Assembly (NCBI GenBank): GCA_964579305.1
Contig: CAZOGY010000088.1
Location: forward strand, 1 to 15,753
DNA length: 15,753 nucleotides
Origin: JBCBWG01 sp964579305
GTDB taxonomy: Bacteria > Pseudomonadota > Alphaproteobacteria > Rhizobiales > Hyphomicrobiaceae
Reading direction: 5' to 3'
Both the position numbers and the translations under genes were made by a program. Below, piece after piece: positions 1 to 7,620 of this stretch (position 1 is its first letter; the number at the start of each line of letters is the position of its first letter). The notes under the pieces are model-generated. The model was given only the letters and a program-made list of their open reading frames with translations. It was not told where the DNA came from and searched no databases.

Positions 1-654
1 TGCTATTTGATCGTGCTTTTGATCGACGAGCGTCCTGAAGAGGTCACCGACATGCAGCGTTCGGTGAACGGCGAGGTGATTTCCTCAACGTTTGACGAAC
101 CGCCATCGCGGCACGTTCAGGTCTCTGAAATGGTCATCGAAAAGGCCAAGCGGCTGACCGAGCACAAGCGCGACGTGGTGATTCTGCTCGATTCGATTAC
201 GCGGCTTGGCCGCGCTTACAATACCGTCGTGCCATCTTCCGGTAAGGTTTTGACGGGCGGTGTGGACTCCAACGCCCTGCAGCGGCCAAAGCGTTTCTTT
301 GGTGCAGCGCGCAACGTCGAAGAGGGCGGCTCGCTCACCATTATCGCGACCGCGCTTATCGAAACGGGCTCGCGGATGGATGAAGTGATCTTTGAAGAAT
401 TCAAAGGCACCGGTAACTCCGAACTGGTTCTGGATCGCAAGGTTGCCGATAAACGGGTCTTCCCCGCGATCGACATTGCCAAGTCCGGCACACGGAAAGA
501 GGACCTGCTCATTCCCGCCCAAGATCTCAAGAAAACCTATGTCTTGCGCAGGATCCTCAATCCGATGGGCACAAACGATGCCGTCGAGTTCCTGCTCGAC
601 AAGTTGCGTTCCACAAAAACCAACGGCGAATTCTTCCAGTCCATGAATACCTAA
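1..654 (+). CDS. rho: Transcription termination factor Rho, C-terminal half (5' end cut by window edge)
   Basis: Rho is the hexameric RNA-dependent ATPase that ends transcription at Rho-dependent sites. The reading frame is open from base 1, so the first visible residues (CYLIVLLIDERPEEVTDMQ) are internal. About 217 residues are present, against roughly 420 for a full protein, so the N-terminal RNA-binding domain and the Walker A loop lie upstream of the window. Visible parts of the ATPase core are the Walker B strand DVVILLDSITRLGRAYN, the Q-loop region with TGGVDSNALQRPKRFFGAARN, the segment ETGSRMDEVIFEEFKGTGN, and the R-loop region VFPAIDIAKSGTRKEDLL. The stop is TAA at 652-654. In many Hyphomicrobiales rho lies directly before mnmE; here two unrelated genes intervene. 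No convincing intrinsic terminator follows it. Identification is secure from these highly conserved motifs. Confidence 0.98.
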   Translation, partial: CYLIVLLIDERPEEVTDMQRSVNGEVISSTFDEPPSRHVQVSEMVIEKAKRLTEHKRDVVILLDSITRLGRAYNTVVPSSGKVLTGGVDSNALQRPKRFFGAARNVEEGGSLTIIATALIETGSRMDEVIFEEFKGTGNSELVLDRKVADKRVFPAIDIAKSGTRKEDLLIPAQDLKKTYVLRRILNPMGTNDAVEFLLDKLRSTKTNGEFFQSMNT

Positions 655-717
655 ACCGTTGGTGAGATCGCATCTGTCACAACGCGCCGGTGCGTCTGAG
701 CGAGACAATCTGCTGCG

Positions 718-1458
718 ATGTGCAAAAACGATCGTTTCAAGAATGATTGCGGCCAACCTGTGGGGCGGCCGCTTCCACTTTGGCGAGGGGCGCAAGTCCC
801 CCGTCGGCAAATTTTAGCTGGATCATTTATGACGCTTGAGCCGCTCAATGCGGATCAGCATGCAGCCGAACTCGTCAAATGTGCGATGGAAGATCAAGCC
901 GGGACCGGCTGGACATACCTTCCGGTCGGCCCTTTCACGACGCACCCGCCGTTTCGCGCCCTCATTGAGCGTTTGGCAAATACCACGGATGCGGTGTTCT
1001 ACGCCGTGCGGGATCGATCGACCGGTGTCGCGGCCGGTTTTGCAAGTCTGATGCGCATTGACCCAGATAACGGAGTTATCGAGATTGGGTTTATTTATTT
1101 CTCGCCCTGTCTTCAAAAGACCCGCGCCGGAACCGAAGCCATTGCGCGGTTGATGGCTTATGTTTTCGACGAGCTTGGATATCGTCGATGTGAATGGAAA
1201 TGCGATGTCCTGAATGCGCCGTCGCGGCAAGCGGCGGAACGCTTCGGCTTTATCTATGAAGGCGTGTTTCGCCAGGCCGTCGTCACAAAAGGCCGCAACC
1301 GCGACACAGCGTGGTATGCGATAATCGACGGCGATTGGCCGCTCCGACGCGCTGCTTTCCAAGCTTGGTTGCACGAAACAAACTTCGATGCCGACGGCCG
1401 GCAATTGCGCTCACTGGCCGAGATTCGAAACGTTCTTGCGGGTCAATTCGGCGGCTGA
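718..1458 (+). CDS. GNAT family N-acetyltransferase
   Basis: This is a 246-residue protein of the RimJ/RimL-like GNAT fold. Such enzymes move an acetyl group from acetyl-CoA to an amine; the substrate cannot be read from the sequence. Residues 110-160 hold the core strand IEIGFIYFSP followed by the acetyl-CoA loop/helix region (CLQKTRAGTEAIARLMAYVF). Then come EWKCDVLNAPSRQAAERFGF (159-178) and KGRNRDTAWYAIIDGDWP (191-208), typical of one well-populated subfamily. I chose ATG 718 rather than ATG 829 because residues 12-43 (GQPVGRPLPLW, then LEPL) resemble the conserved N-terminus of that subfamily. The ribosome binding site there is weak. The 3' end overlaps the convergent desaturase gene by 48 bp. 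The family call is firm; the substrate is unknown. Confidence 0.88.
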   Translation: MCKNDRFKNDCGQPVGRPLPLWRGAQVPRRQILAGSFMTLEPLNADQHAAELVKCAMEDQAGTGWTYLPVGPFTTHPPFRALIERLANTTDAVFYAVRDRSTGVAAGFASLMRIDPDNGVIEIGFIYFSPCLQKTRAGTEAIARLMAYVFDELGYRRCEWKCDVLNAPSRQAAERFGFIYEGVFRQAVVTKGRNRDTAWYAIIDGDWPLRRAAFQAWLHETNFDADGRQLRSLAEIRNVLAGQFGG

Positions 1459-2382
1459 GGGCACTTGGACGCGCTGAACGCCCGCTCCGGGTCGATAATA
1501 GATCGGGAATAGCAGTTGCTCCCAATACGATTTCGGGAACTCCGGCACCTCATCGATGCCCATATCGCCGGCCGTGATGGGCCGCGGTGGCTGTGCATGG
1601 AAGGTACCGAGCAGCCGATCCCAAACCGTGAGAAACAGCCCGAAATTGCAATCACCTTCGGTGCCCCAATTGACGTGGTGCAGGTGGTGCAATTCTCCGA
1701 TTGAGAGCCAATTGCGAAATGGACCGAGCACGTAACTGACATTGGCATGCTGGATGATGAGCTGAATGGAAATCGCCAGCCCCAGAAGCACCGCAACTTC
1801 CGTCGGCATGCCGAAAATCACCAATGGCGATGTCCCAATCGCAAGATCGACAGTCTGGTGAAGCGGGTGGCGGACCAACCCGTTGAAGCCGTAGAGCCGG
1901 CCGACCCCATGGTGAACTGCGTGCAGCCGCCACAGAAAGCGGAACCGGTGGCTGAGATAATGAAGATACATCAGGGCGAAATCGGCAAATAGGATCGCGA
2001 TCAAGAGTTGTGCGAGGATCGGCCAGTGCGTTGGCCAGATGCCGATCGATGGGATCAGAAACGTCACAACCGGGATCAGCAAGATCGCGTTGACGTTGGA
2101 AATCTCGTAAACGGCCGCATGAAAGATGTTTGTCGTCTCGTCATTGTGGGTCGCATTCCATTCGCTGTGCCAGGGCGCAAGGCGTTCGGCGGCGAATGCG
2201 GTCAAAATCGCGACGAGAAGGATCAGGCCAAGCCAAAGATAGGACCAGCCAGAGGTCACAACCCAAAGACCAAGACCGTTGAGCCCGATCAGCATGAACG
2301 GCACGAAGCCGTAACGAACAACAGAACGCAACACGGTAACACCCTGTGATTGATCAGGTTTCGCCGTTTCATGAAAGCGCAC
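1411..2382 (-). CDS. Fatty acid hydroxylase / sterol desaturase superfamily membrane protein
   Basis: This is a 323-residue integral membrane protein of the di-iron fatty acid hydroxylase superfamily, whose members oxidise lipids or sterols using O2. The histidine clusters expected to bind the two irons are visible: HYLSH (141-145), HAVHH (154-158), H172/H175/H212, and HHLHH (232-236) followed by NWGTEGDCNFG. Hydrophobic segments lie near residues 23-43, 48-65, 96-116, 122-142 and 180-210, consistent with a multi-pass protein. The start is uncertain. The longest frame begins at a GTG (2380-2382) with no clear ribosome binding site, and a TTGACA box at 2399-2404 on this strand lies very close to it. 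GTG at residue 17 or ATG at residue 30 are therefore alternatives. The C-terminus overlaps the GNAT gene tail to tail. The substrate cannot be inferred. Confidence 0.9.
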   Translation of the reverse strand: MRFHETAKPDQSQGVTVLRSVVRYGFVPFMLIGLNGLGLWVVTSGWSYLWLGLILLVAILTAFAAERLAPWHSEWNATHNDETTNIFHAAVYEISNVNAILLIPVVTFLIPSIGIWPTHWPILAQLLIAILFADFALMYLHYLSHRFRFLWRLHAVHHGVGRLYGFNGLVRHPLHQTVDLAIGTSPLVIFGMPTEVAVLLGLAISIQLIIQHANVSYVLGPFRNWLSIGELHHLHHVNWGTEGDCNFGLFLTVWDRLLGTFHAQPPRPITAGDMGIDEVPEFPKSYWEQLLFPIYYRPGAGVQRVQVPSAAELTRKNVSNLGQ

Positions 2383-2562
2383 AGTAAGCCATGACTTGTG
2401 TCAAGCACACTTTCGATCGCGACGCACATCACATTACGGCGCAACCATTATTGATCGACGGAAAGTGAAAGAAGTGCTCTGCGCGATCTCAATCTTGGCG
2501 CGATCTGATCGACGCCCTGGTCGTTTCAACCAAGTTCTCAAAGCGAGCCGTGAGGGCTGAGC

Positions 2563-3996
2563 GTGGATCTGTCTGATCACCAAGATGTGCCTGACCCGTC
2601 GCGCACGGTCTTTGCGTTGTCCTCGGCGCCTGGACGGTCCGCGATCGCGGTCGTGCGCATGTCGGGGCCGGACGCCTTTGCAGCGGCTCAAGCGCTCGGC
2701 GCCAACAACGTTTCCGCGGGCCGGGCAAGCTTGCGACGGCTTGTTGACCCGCAAGACGCAAGCCCGATCGATGAAGCGCTGGTTCTCGGGTTCCGGGCGC
2801 CCGCCAGCGCGACCGGCGAGGATGTGATAGAATTCCATTGTCACGGCAGCCGCGCGGTTGTCACGGCGTTGCTCGATGCTCTCGGCCGCCAACCTGGCTG
2901 CCGCCCAGCCGAGCCCGGGGAATTCACGCAGCGCGCATTTGTAAATGGCAAACTTGATCTGACGGCCGCCGAGGGACTTGCCGATCTGATCGACGCTGAA
3001 ACCGCCCTGCAGAGAAAGCAAGCTTTCCATCAGTTCGATGGCGGCTTGGTTCGCCAGTATGATGGTTGGCGCGCAAAACTGCGCGATGCCATGGCACTCG
3101 TTGAAAGTGGCATCGATTTCTCAGATGAAGCAGACGTCGCCGAGGGCGCTTATGCGCATGCGCGACGCGAGATCGAAGCGCTGCAGGCCGAATTGATTGC
3201 ACATTTGGCGAATGCACACCGCGGCGAAATCATCAGAGACGGCTTCAAAGTGGCCTTGGCCGGTGCCCCCAACGCAGGAAAGTCGTCGCTTTTGAATGCG
3301 CTTGCGGCCCGCGACGTCGCCATCGTTTCGCATGAGGCTGGAACGACCCGTGACGTGATCGAGGTCAAATTAGATCTCGGCGGCGTACCAGTTGTGGTCA
3401 GTGATACCGCAGGTCTGCGCGAAGGCGGCGGCGCCATCGAGCGCGAGGGCATGCGCCGAGCCCGCACGCGCATTGCGCAAGCGGATCTTGTGATCTGGCT
3501 GATTGATGCCGCTGATCCCATTCTGCCGCCAACCGATATTGCAGCGCCGGCAAACCAGGCGGCGCATTTGAATGCGCCATCGGAAAATCCTGAAGGCGAG
3601 GCGCGATTAACGGATGGCGTTTCATCACCCGTTTTCACGGTCGTCAACAAGATCGATTTGTTTGATGGCGCGGTCCGAGAGATCACGTCTTATGACAGTG
3701 CCATTTCTGTGAAAGACGGGCGCGGCCTTGACAAATTGGTCGCATATATCGTTGAGGCGGCGCACACGGCTACGCAGGAGCCTGCCATGCCGCCGCCCAC
3801 CGCGCCGCGCCATCGCGCACACTTGCGTTCCGCGCTCCGGCACCTCGAGACGTTTCTCGCGGCCGATCCTGCTTTGATTGAATTGCGCGCTGAGGATCTG
3901 CGCCTCGCCGCGGCCGAATTTGGACGCTTGACCGGACGCATCGATTCCGAAGAGGTTCTCGGCGCGATTTTCAGCCGTTTTTGTATTGGAAAATAG
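2563..3996 (+). CDS. mnmE: tRNA uridine-5-carboxymethylaminomethyl(34) synthesis GTPase MnmE
   Basis: MnmE (TrmE) works with MnmG to install the carboxymethylaminomethyl group on wobble uridine 34 of certain tRNAs. The protein has 477 residues. The N-terminal folate-binding domain covers about 1-130 and includes the conserved EPGEFTQRAFVNGKLDLTAA region (117-136). A helical domain follows, with an inserted Ras-like G domain: G1 GAPNAGKSS (234-242), G2 AGTTRD (259-264), G3 DTAG (281-284) and G4 NKID (362-365). The C-terminal FCIGK carries the conserved cysteine. It is somewhat longer than the E. coli protein (454), mainly through a stretch of about 35 residues between G3 and G4 (about 318-355). 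The start is GTG 2563, preceded by GAGGG at 2552-2556; GTG 2587 is an alternative. The next gene, mnmG, is 147 bp away and has its own promoter. Confidence 0.97.
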   Translation: MDLSDHQDVPDPSRTVFALSSAPGRSAIAVVRMSGPDAFAAAQALGANNVSAGRASLRRLVDPQDASPIDEALVLGFRAPASATGEDVIEFHCHGSRAVVTALLDALGRQPGCRPAEPGEFTQRAFVNGKLDLTAAEGLADLIDAETALQRKQAFHQFDGGLVRQYDGWRAKLRDAMALVESGIDFSDEADVAEGAYAHARREIEALQAELIAHLANAHRGEIIRDGFKVALAGAPNAGKSSLLNALAARDVAIVSHEAGTTRDVIEVKLDLGGVPVVVSDTAGLREGGGAIEREGMRRARTRIAQADLVIWLIDAADPILPPTDIAAPANQAAHLNAPSENPEGEARLTDGVSSPVFTVVNKIDLFDGAVREITSYDSAISVKDGRGLDKLVAYIVEAAHTATQEPAMPPPTAPRHRAHLRSALRHLETFLAADPALIELRAEDLRLAAAEFGRLTGRIDSEEVLGAIFSRFCIGK

Positions 3997-4019
3997 AATC
4001 TCGAAAATAATAAACGAAA

Positions 4020-4035
4020 TGTTTCACGTGAAACG
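4020..4035. promoter_or_regulatory. parS: parS centromere site (ParB binding)
   Basis: TGTTTCACGTGAAACG contains the perfect 14-bp palindrome GTTTCACGTGAAAC (4021-4034) and matches the bacterial parS consensus TGTTTCACGTGAAACA at 15 of 16 positions. ParB binds such sites, loads onto DNA and, with ParA, moves the origin region apart after replication. It lies in the AT-rich gap between mnmE and mnmG, some 2.7 kb upstream of the parAB genes. This is the only match noticed in the window. Confidence 0.95.
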
Positions 4036-4066
4036 TCGAATTGCGATTCATATGCAACGGTTTGTT

Positions 4067-4095
4067 TTGACCTTCCGCGATCTGGACCTTATATC
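4067..4095 (+). promoter_or_regulatory. Putative sigma70-type promoter of the mnmG-rsmG-parAB operon
   Basis: TTGACC (4067-4072) and TATATC (4090-4095) are separated by exactly 17 bp. They match the housekeeping -35 and -10 consensus at 5 of 6 and 4 of 6 positions. Transcription would begin near 4102, about 40 bp before the mnmG start codon. The -35 box lies only 31 bp downstream of the parS site. This is inferred from sequence alone. Confidence 0.55.
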
Positions 4096-4143
4096 AGGAC
4101 GGAATTGGAATCTAACGCGAACATGAGTGGAGCTGGCGGTTGA

Positions 4144-6051
4144 ATGCCCGCAGATTTAAACCGAACAATGGTGCGACCCGACACAACGACAAGCCGCTTT
4201 GACGTCATCGTCATTGGCGGTGGCCACGCCGGCACGGAGGCGGCGGGCGCAGCGGCGCGGCTCGGTGCCAAGACAGCGCTGGTCACCCACACGTTCGCGA
4301 CCGTGGGGGAGATGTCATGCAACCCGGCGTTCGGCGGTCTCGGCAAGGGGCATCTGGTCCGTGAGATTGATGCACTCGACGGCTTCATGGGGCGCGCGGC
4401 CGATGCAGCCGGCATTCAGTTTCGGCTTCTGAACCGGTCGAAGGGCCCGGCTGTGCAAGGCCCGCGCTGTCAGGCTGATCGCAAACTGTACCGCAAGGCG
4501 ATGCAAGCGCTCGTCGTGGCACAGGAAAACTTGCAAGTGATTGAGGCTGGCGCCGAAGATTTGATCGTCGAGCACGGGCGCGCCTGCGGCGTTGTGCTGT
4601 CCGACGGGCGACAGGTACGGGCGGGTGCCGTCGTACTGACCACCGGCACCTTCTTGCGCGGCCTCATCCATATCGGCGATCAGCGCGTCCCGGCAGGTCG
4701 CGTGGACGAGGCCCCGGTTGTCAAGCTTGCCGAGCGGCTGGAGAGCCTGGGCCTGCCCATGGGCCGCTTGAAAACCGGAACGCCGGCACGTTTGCGCGCG
4801 GACACGATCGATTGGGCAACACTTGAAGAGCAGCCTGGCGATCAGCCGCCGGTGCCATTCTCGTTTCTGACCGAGGCGGTCACCACACCGCAGGTGCCGT
4901 GCCACATCACCGAAACGACGCCCGAGACGCATCGCATCATACGCGACAACCTCAGCCGCTCGGCGATGTACTCCGGCCAGATTTCCGGGGTCGGCCCGCG
5001 CTATTGCCCGTCAATCGAAGACAAGATCGTCCGGTTTGCGGATCGCGAGCGCCATCAGATCTTTCTGGAGCCCGAGGGCCTGGATGACGACACGATCTAT
5101 CCAAACGGGGTCTCGACGTCGCTGCCCGCCGATGTCCAGATCGCGTTCCTGCGGACCATCCGCGGTTTGGAGCGGGTTGAAATCAAGCAGCCCGGCTATG
5201 CGATCGAATACGACTATGTCGATCCGCGTGCATTAAAACCGACGTTGGAGCTTAAGGCGTTGGCTGGCTTGTATCTCGCCGGCCAGATCAACGGCACGAC
5301 GGGCTACGAAGAGGCCGGCGCGCAAGGTCTGATTGCAGGGTTGAACGCGGCACGGGCGATCGCTTCCGGCGATCCGGGCGTGCTGTCGCGTGCCGACGCC
5401 TACATCGGCGTCATGATCGATGATCTGGTTACCCGCGGCGTCAGCGAGCCCTATCGCATGTTCACATCGCGCGCGGAGTTCCGCTTGAAGCTGCGCGCTG
5501 ACAATGCCGATCAGCGCTTGACACCGATCGGTGAACACCTGGGCTGTGTATCATCGCAACGCAGTGCAGCTTTCGCTCGCAAAGCGGCAACCTTGGACGC
5601 TGTTCACGCGCAACTTCGTGGCTTGGCGTTGACCCCATCGCAAGCCCGCCGCGCTGGCCTCAATGTCAATCAGGACGGCCGCAGACGGACCGCGTTTGAG
5701 TTGCTGGCCTATCCGGACATGAACTTGGCCAAGCTGCGCGCGATCTGGCCCGAACTGGGCAATGTCGACGCTACGATCGCTGATCAGGCCGAGATCGACG
5801 CTCGCTATGAGCCATACGTGCGGCGGCAGGACGCCGATGTCGCGCAATTGCGGCGCGATGAAGCGATCGCGATCCCCAGCGATTTTGATTACGAGGCCAT
5901 CGCTGGCCTTTCTACCGAGGTCCGCCAGAAGCTGAACGCACAGGCCCCAGCCACGCTGGCTCAGGCCGGCCGAATCGACGGGATGACGCCCGCGGCGCTC
6001 GTCATTCTTGCTGCCCATTTGAGAAAGCAGCGCAAGGCCCTGTCGGCATGA
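4144..6051 (+). CDS. mnmG: tRNA uridine-5-carboxymethylaminomethyl(34) synthesis enzyme MnmG (GidA)
   Basis: MnmG is the FAD- and NADH-dependent partner of MnmE in wobble-uridine modification. The 635-residue length fits the family (about 620-630). Visible motifs are the FAD-binding Rossmann loop GGGHAGTEAA (25-34), SCNPAFGGLGKGHLVREID (58-76), QGPRCQADRKLYRKAMQ (105-121), GVGPRYCPSIEDK (281-293), and the C-terminal flavin signature GTTGYEEAGAQGLIAGLN (383-400). The start ATG 4144 has GGAG at 4129-4132; ATG 4168 is an in-frame alternative that would still keep the Rossmann domain. Its stop overlaps the rsmG start (ATGA), which indicates translational coupling. It is the first gene after the parS site and putative promoter. 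A six-codon open frame (4123-4143) ends immediately before its start codon. Confidence 0.98.
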   Translation: MPADLNRTMVRPDTTTSRFDVIVIGGGHAGTEAAGAAARLGAKTALVTHTFATVGEMSCNPAFGGLGKGHLVREIDALDGFMGRAADAAGIQFRLLNRSKGPAVQGPRCQADRKLYRKAMQALVVAQENLQVIEAGAEDLIVEHGRACGVVLSDGRQVRAGAVVLTTGTFLRGLIHIGDQRVPAGRVDEAPVVKLAERLESLGLPMGRLKTGTPARLRADTIDWATLEEQPGDQPPVPFSFLTEAVTTPQVPCHITETTPETHRIIRDNLSRSAMYSGQISGVGPRYCPSIEDKIVRFADRERHQIFLEPEGLDDDTIYPNGVSTSLPADVQIAFLRTIRGLERVEIKQPGYAIEYDYVDPRALKPTLELKALAGLYLAGQINGTTGYEEAGAQGLIAGLNAARAIASGDPGVLSRADAYIGVMIDDLVTRGVSEPYRMFTSRAEFRLKLRADNADQRLTPIGEHLGCVSSQRSAAFARKAATLDAVHAQLRGLALTPSQARRAGLNVNQDGRRRTAFELLAYPDMNLAKLRAIWPELGNVDATIADQAEIDARYEPYVRRQDADVAQLRRDEAIAIPSDFDYEAIAGLSTEVRQKLNAQAPATLAQAGRIDGMTPAALVILAAHLRKQRKALSA

Positions 6052-6707
6052 GCGACTTCGCTCGCGAGATCGCCTCGGCGTCCGACTTCGCGGCCGCGTT
6101 CGATGTCGATGACCGTACACTTGCGAGGTTGGAAACCTATCGGACGCATCTTGTTCGCTGGCAGGCGGCCGTCAATCTGGTCGCGCCGCGATCGCTCGAT
6201 CATGTGTGGCATCGCCATTTTGCCGATAGTGCCCAATTGGCATCGATGATCCCCGCATCGTCACGAACGCTTGTGGATTTTGGCTCTGGCGGTGGATTTC
6301 CAGCGATGGTGTTGGCGATCCTTCTCGCTGAAAAACCGATCAAATTCACACTGGTCGAGAGCGATCAGCGCAAATGTGCGTTTCTGAGAGACCTGGCGCG
6401 CACTGTGGAAATTGACATCCGTGTTCTATCGACACGAATCGAAAGCGATGCGACTGTCGCCGCCGTCGGCAAAGCTGATGTTGTGACTGCGCGCGCTCTG
6501 GCGCCACTTGAGCGTCTGTTCGCGCTGGCGTCCCCCTATTGCGACACGTCAACTGTTTGCGTCTTCCCGAAGGGTCGAGACGTGGCTGCGGAAGTGGAGG
6601 CAGCCCGGCGCGACTGGTGTTTCGCAGTCAATCTAGTCCCAAGCCTGACCGACGAGGCAGCGCGCATCGCGCTTGTAACGGACTTGCAGCGACGGCAAGG
6701 GGGATAA
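6048..6707 (+). CDS. rsmG: 16S rRNA (guanine(527)-N7)-methyltransferase RsmG (GidB)
   Basis: RsmG uses S-adenosylmethionine to methylate N7 of G527 in 16S rRNA; loss of this methylation is known to give low-level streptomycin resistance. The 219-residue protein shows HFADSAQL (57-64), the SAM-binding loop DFGSGGGFPAM (77-87), ESDQRKCAFL (104-113), RALAPL (149-154) and FPKG (173-176), all family hallmarks. The start overlaps the mnmG stop by four bases (ATGA), and parA begins five bases after its stop, so mnmG, rsmG and parA are very probably one transcript. Length is normal for the family. Confidence 0.97.
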   Translation: MSDFAREIASASDFAAAFDVDDRTLARLETYRTHLVRWQAAVNLVAPRSLDHVWHRHFADSAQLASMIPASSRTLVDFGSGGGFPAMVLAILLAEKPIKFTLVESDQRKCAFLRDLARTVEIDIRVLSTRIESDATVAAVGKADVVTARALAPLERLFALASPYCDTSTVCVFPKGRDVAAEVEAARRDWCFAVNLVPSLTDEAARIALVTDLQRRQGG

Positions 6708-6712
6708 GCACC

Positions 6713-7546
6713 ATGGGTGCGCAACCGCAGACCGACATGCTTCGCGTGATCACCATCGCGAACCAGAAGGGTGGCGTCGGCAAGACGACAACGGCCATCA
6801 ATCTGGGCACCGCGCTGGCGGCGATTGGCGAGCGCGTGATCATCATCGATAGCGATCCGCAGGGCAACGCCAGCACAGGCTTCGGCGTGGGCTACGAGGA
6901 CCGCGGCCTGACGACATACGACGTTCTGGCCGGCACTGCGCCGCTTCTCCAGGCGCTTCGGCTCACCAAGATCCCAAATCTACAGATTGTGCCGGCCAAC
7001 TCCGACCTTGTCGGTTTTGAATCCGACCATCTGACCGACCGTAATCGTGCGTTCCGCCTGCGCGATGCCTTGCTTGAGGTCCACGCTGCGCAAGCGGATC
7101 TGCCGGCCGATCAACGCTTCACCTACGCCTTGATCGACTGCCCGCCGTCATTGAGCCTGCTGACGCTGAACGCCATGGTCGCGTCGCACGCTGTTCTGGT
7201 GCCAGTCCAGTGTGAGTTCTTCGCGCTTGAGGGCGTGTCGCAGCTCAACGAGACGATCTCGGAAGTCCGCGCCGCGTTGAACCCGAGCCTGGATATTCAG
7301 GGCGTGGTCCTGACCATGCATGACGCGGCCACGAACCTCACCAAGGAGGTTGAGGCCGAGGTGCGTAAGGTCTTCGGCGCGAAGGTTTATCAGACCGTGA
7401 TCCCGCGCAACATTCGCGTGGCCGAGGCGCCGTCGCATGGCAAGCCAATCCTGATCTACGACTACAACTGCAAAGGCTCACAAGCCTACGTGCAGCTTGC
7501 CACTGAGATCATCGAACGTGAGAAGAGCGGCGCAGCCGCGGCTTGA
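6713..7546 (+). CDS. parA: Chromosome partitioning ATPase ParA
   Basis: ParA binds DNA non-specifically when ATP-bound and is released when ParB stimulates hydrolysis, which pulls parS-ParB complexes across the nucleoid. The 277-residue protein has the deviant Walker A KGGVGKTTT (19-27), the Walker A' strand IIIDSDPQGN (43-52), Walker B ALIDCPPSLSLLT (139-151), and the chromosomal-type segment IPRNIRVAEAPSHGKP (230-245). It has no N-terminal helix-turn-helix extension, which fits chromosomal rather than large-plasmid ParA. ATG 6713 is chosen because AAGGGGG lies about 8 bases upstream; ATG 6737 is possible. The open frame extends upstream to 6539, but that part overlaps rsmG and is not coding. 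parB follows after a 74-bp gap that holds a hairpin. Confidence 0.97.
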   Translation: MGAQPQTDMLRVITIANQKGGVGKTTTAINLGTALAAIGERVIIIDSDPQGNASTGFGVGYEDRGLTTYDVLAGTAPLLQALRLTKIPNLQIVPANSDLVGFESDHLTDRNRAFRLRDALLEVHAAQADLPADQRFTYALIDCPPSLSLLTLNAMVASHAVLVPVQCEFFALEGVSQLNETISEVRAALNPSLDIQGVVLTMHDAATNLTKEVEAEVRKVFGAKVYQTVIPRNIRVAEAPSHGKPILIYDYNCKGSQAYVQLATEIIEREKSGAAAA

Positions 7547-7562
7547 CGGGGCGTTCAGCGTT

Positions 7563-7597
7563 CGGCCGCGTCCTTGCGGGGGCAAAAGGCGCGGCCG
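7563..7597 (+). other. Long hairpin in the parA-parB gap
   Basis: Perfect 8-bp arms CGGCCGCG (7563-7570) and CGCGGCCG (7590-7597) enclose a second, imperfect stem (CCTTGC pairing with GCAAAAGG across a 2-nt bulge) closed by a G-rich loop. Only TTTGATTTG follows, so it is a weak terminator at best. It could adjust the parA:parB ratio by attenuation or by protecting the mRNA end. The structure is read directly; the function is inferred. Confidence 0.5.
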
Positions 7598-7620
7598 TTT
7601 GATTTGGGGAGACGGGGAAC

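Noticed and set aside
85..810. A 241-codon minus-strand open frame opposite rho
   Set aside because: It is the reverse of highly conserved rho codons and has no recognisable domain.
6539..6712. Upstream in-frame extension of parA
   Set aside because: It overlaps the end of rsmG in another frame, has no ParA similarity, and a good ribosome binding site precedes ATG 6713.
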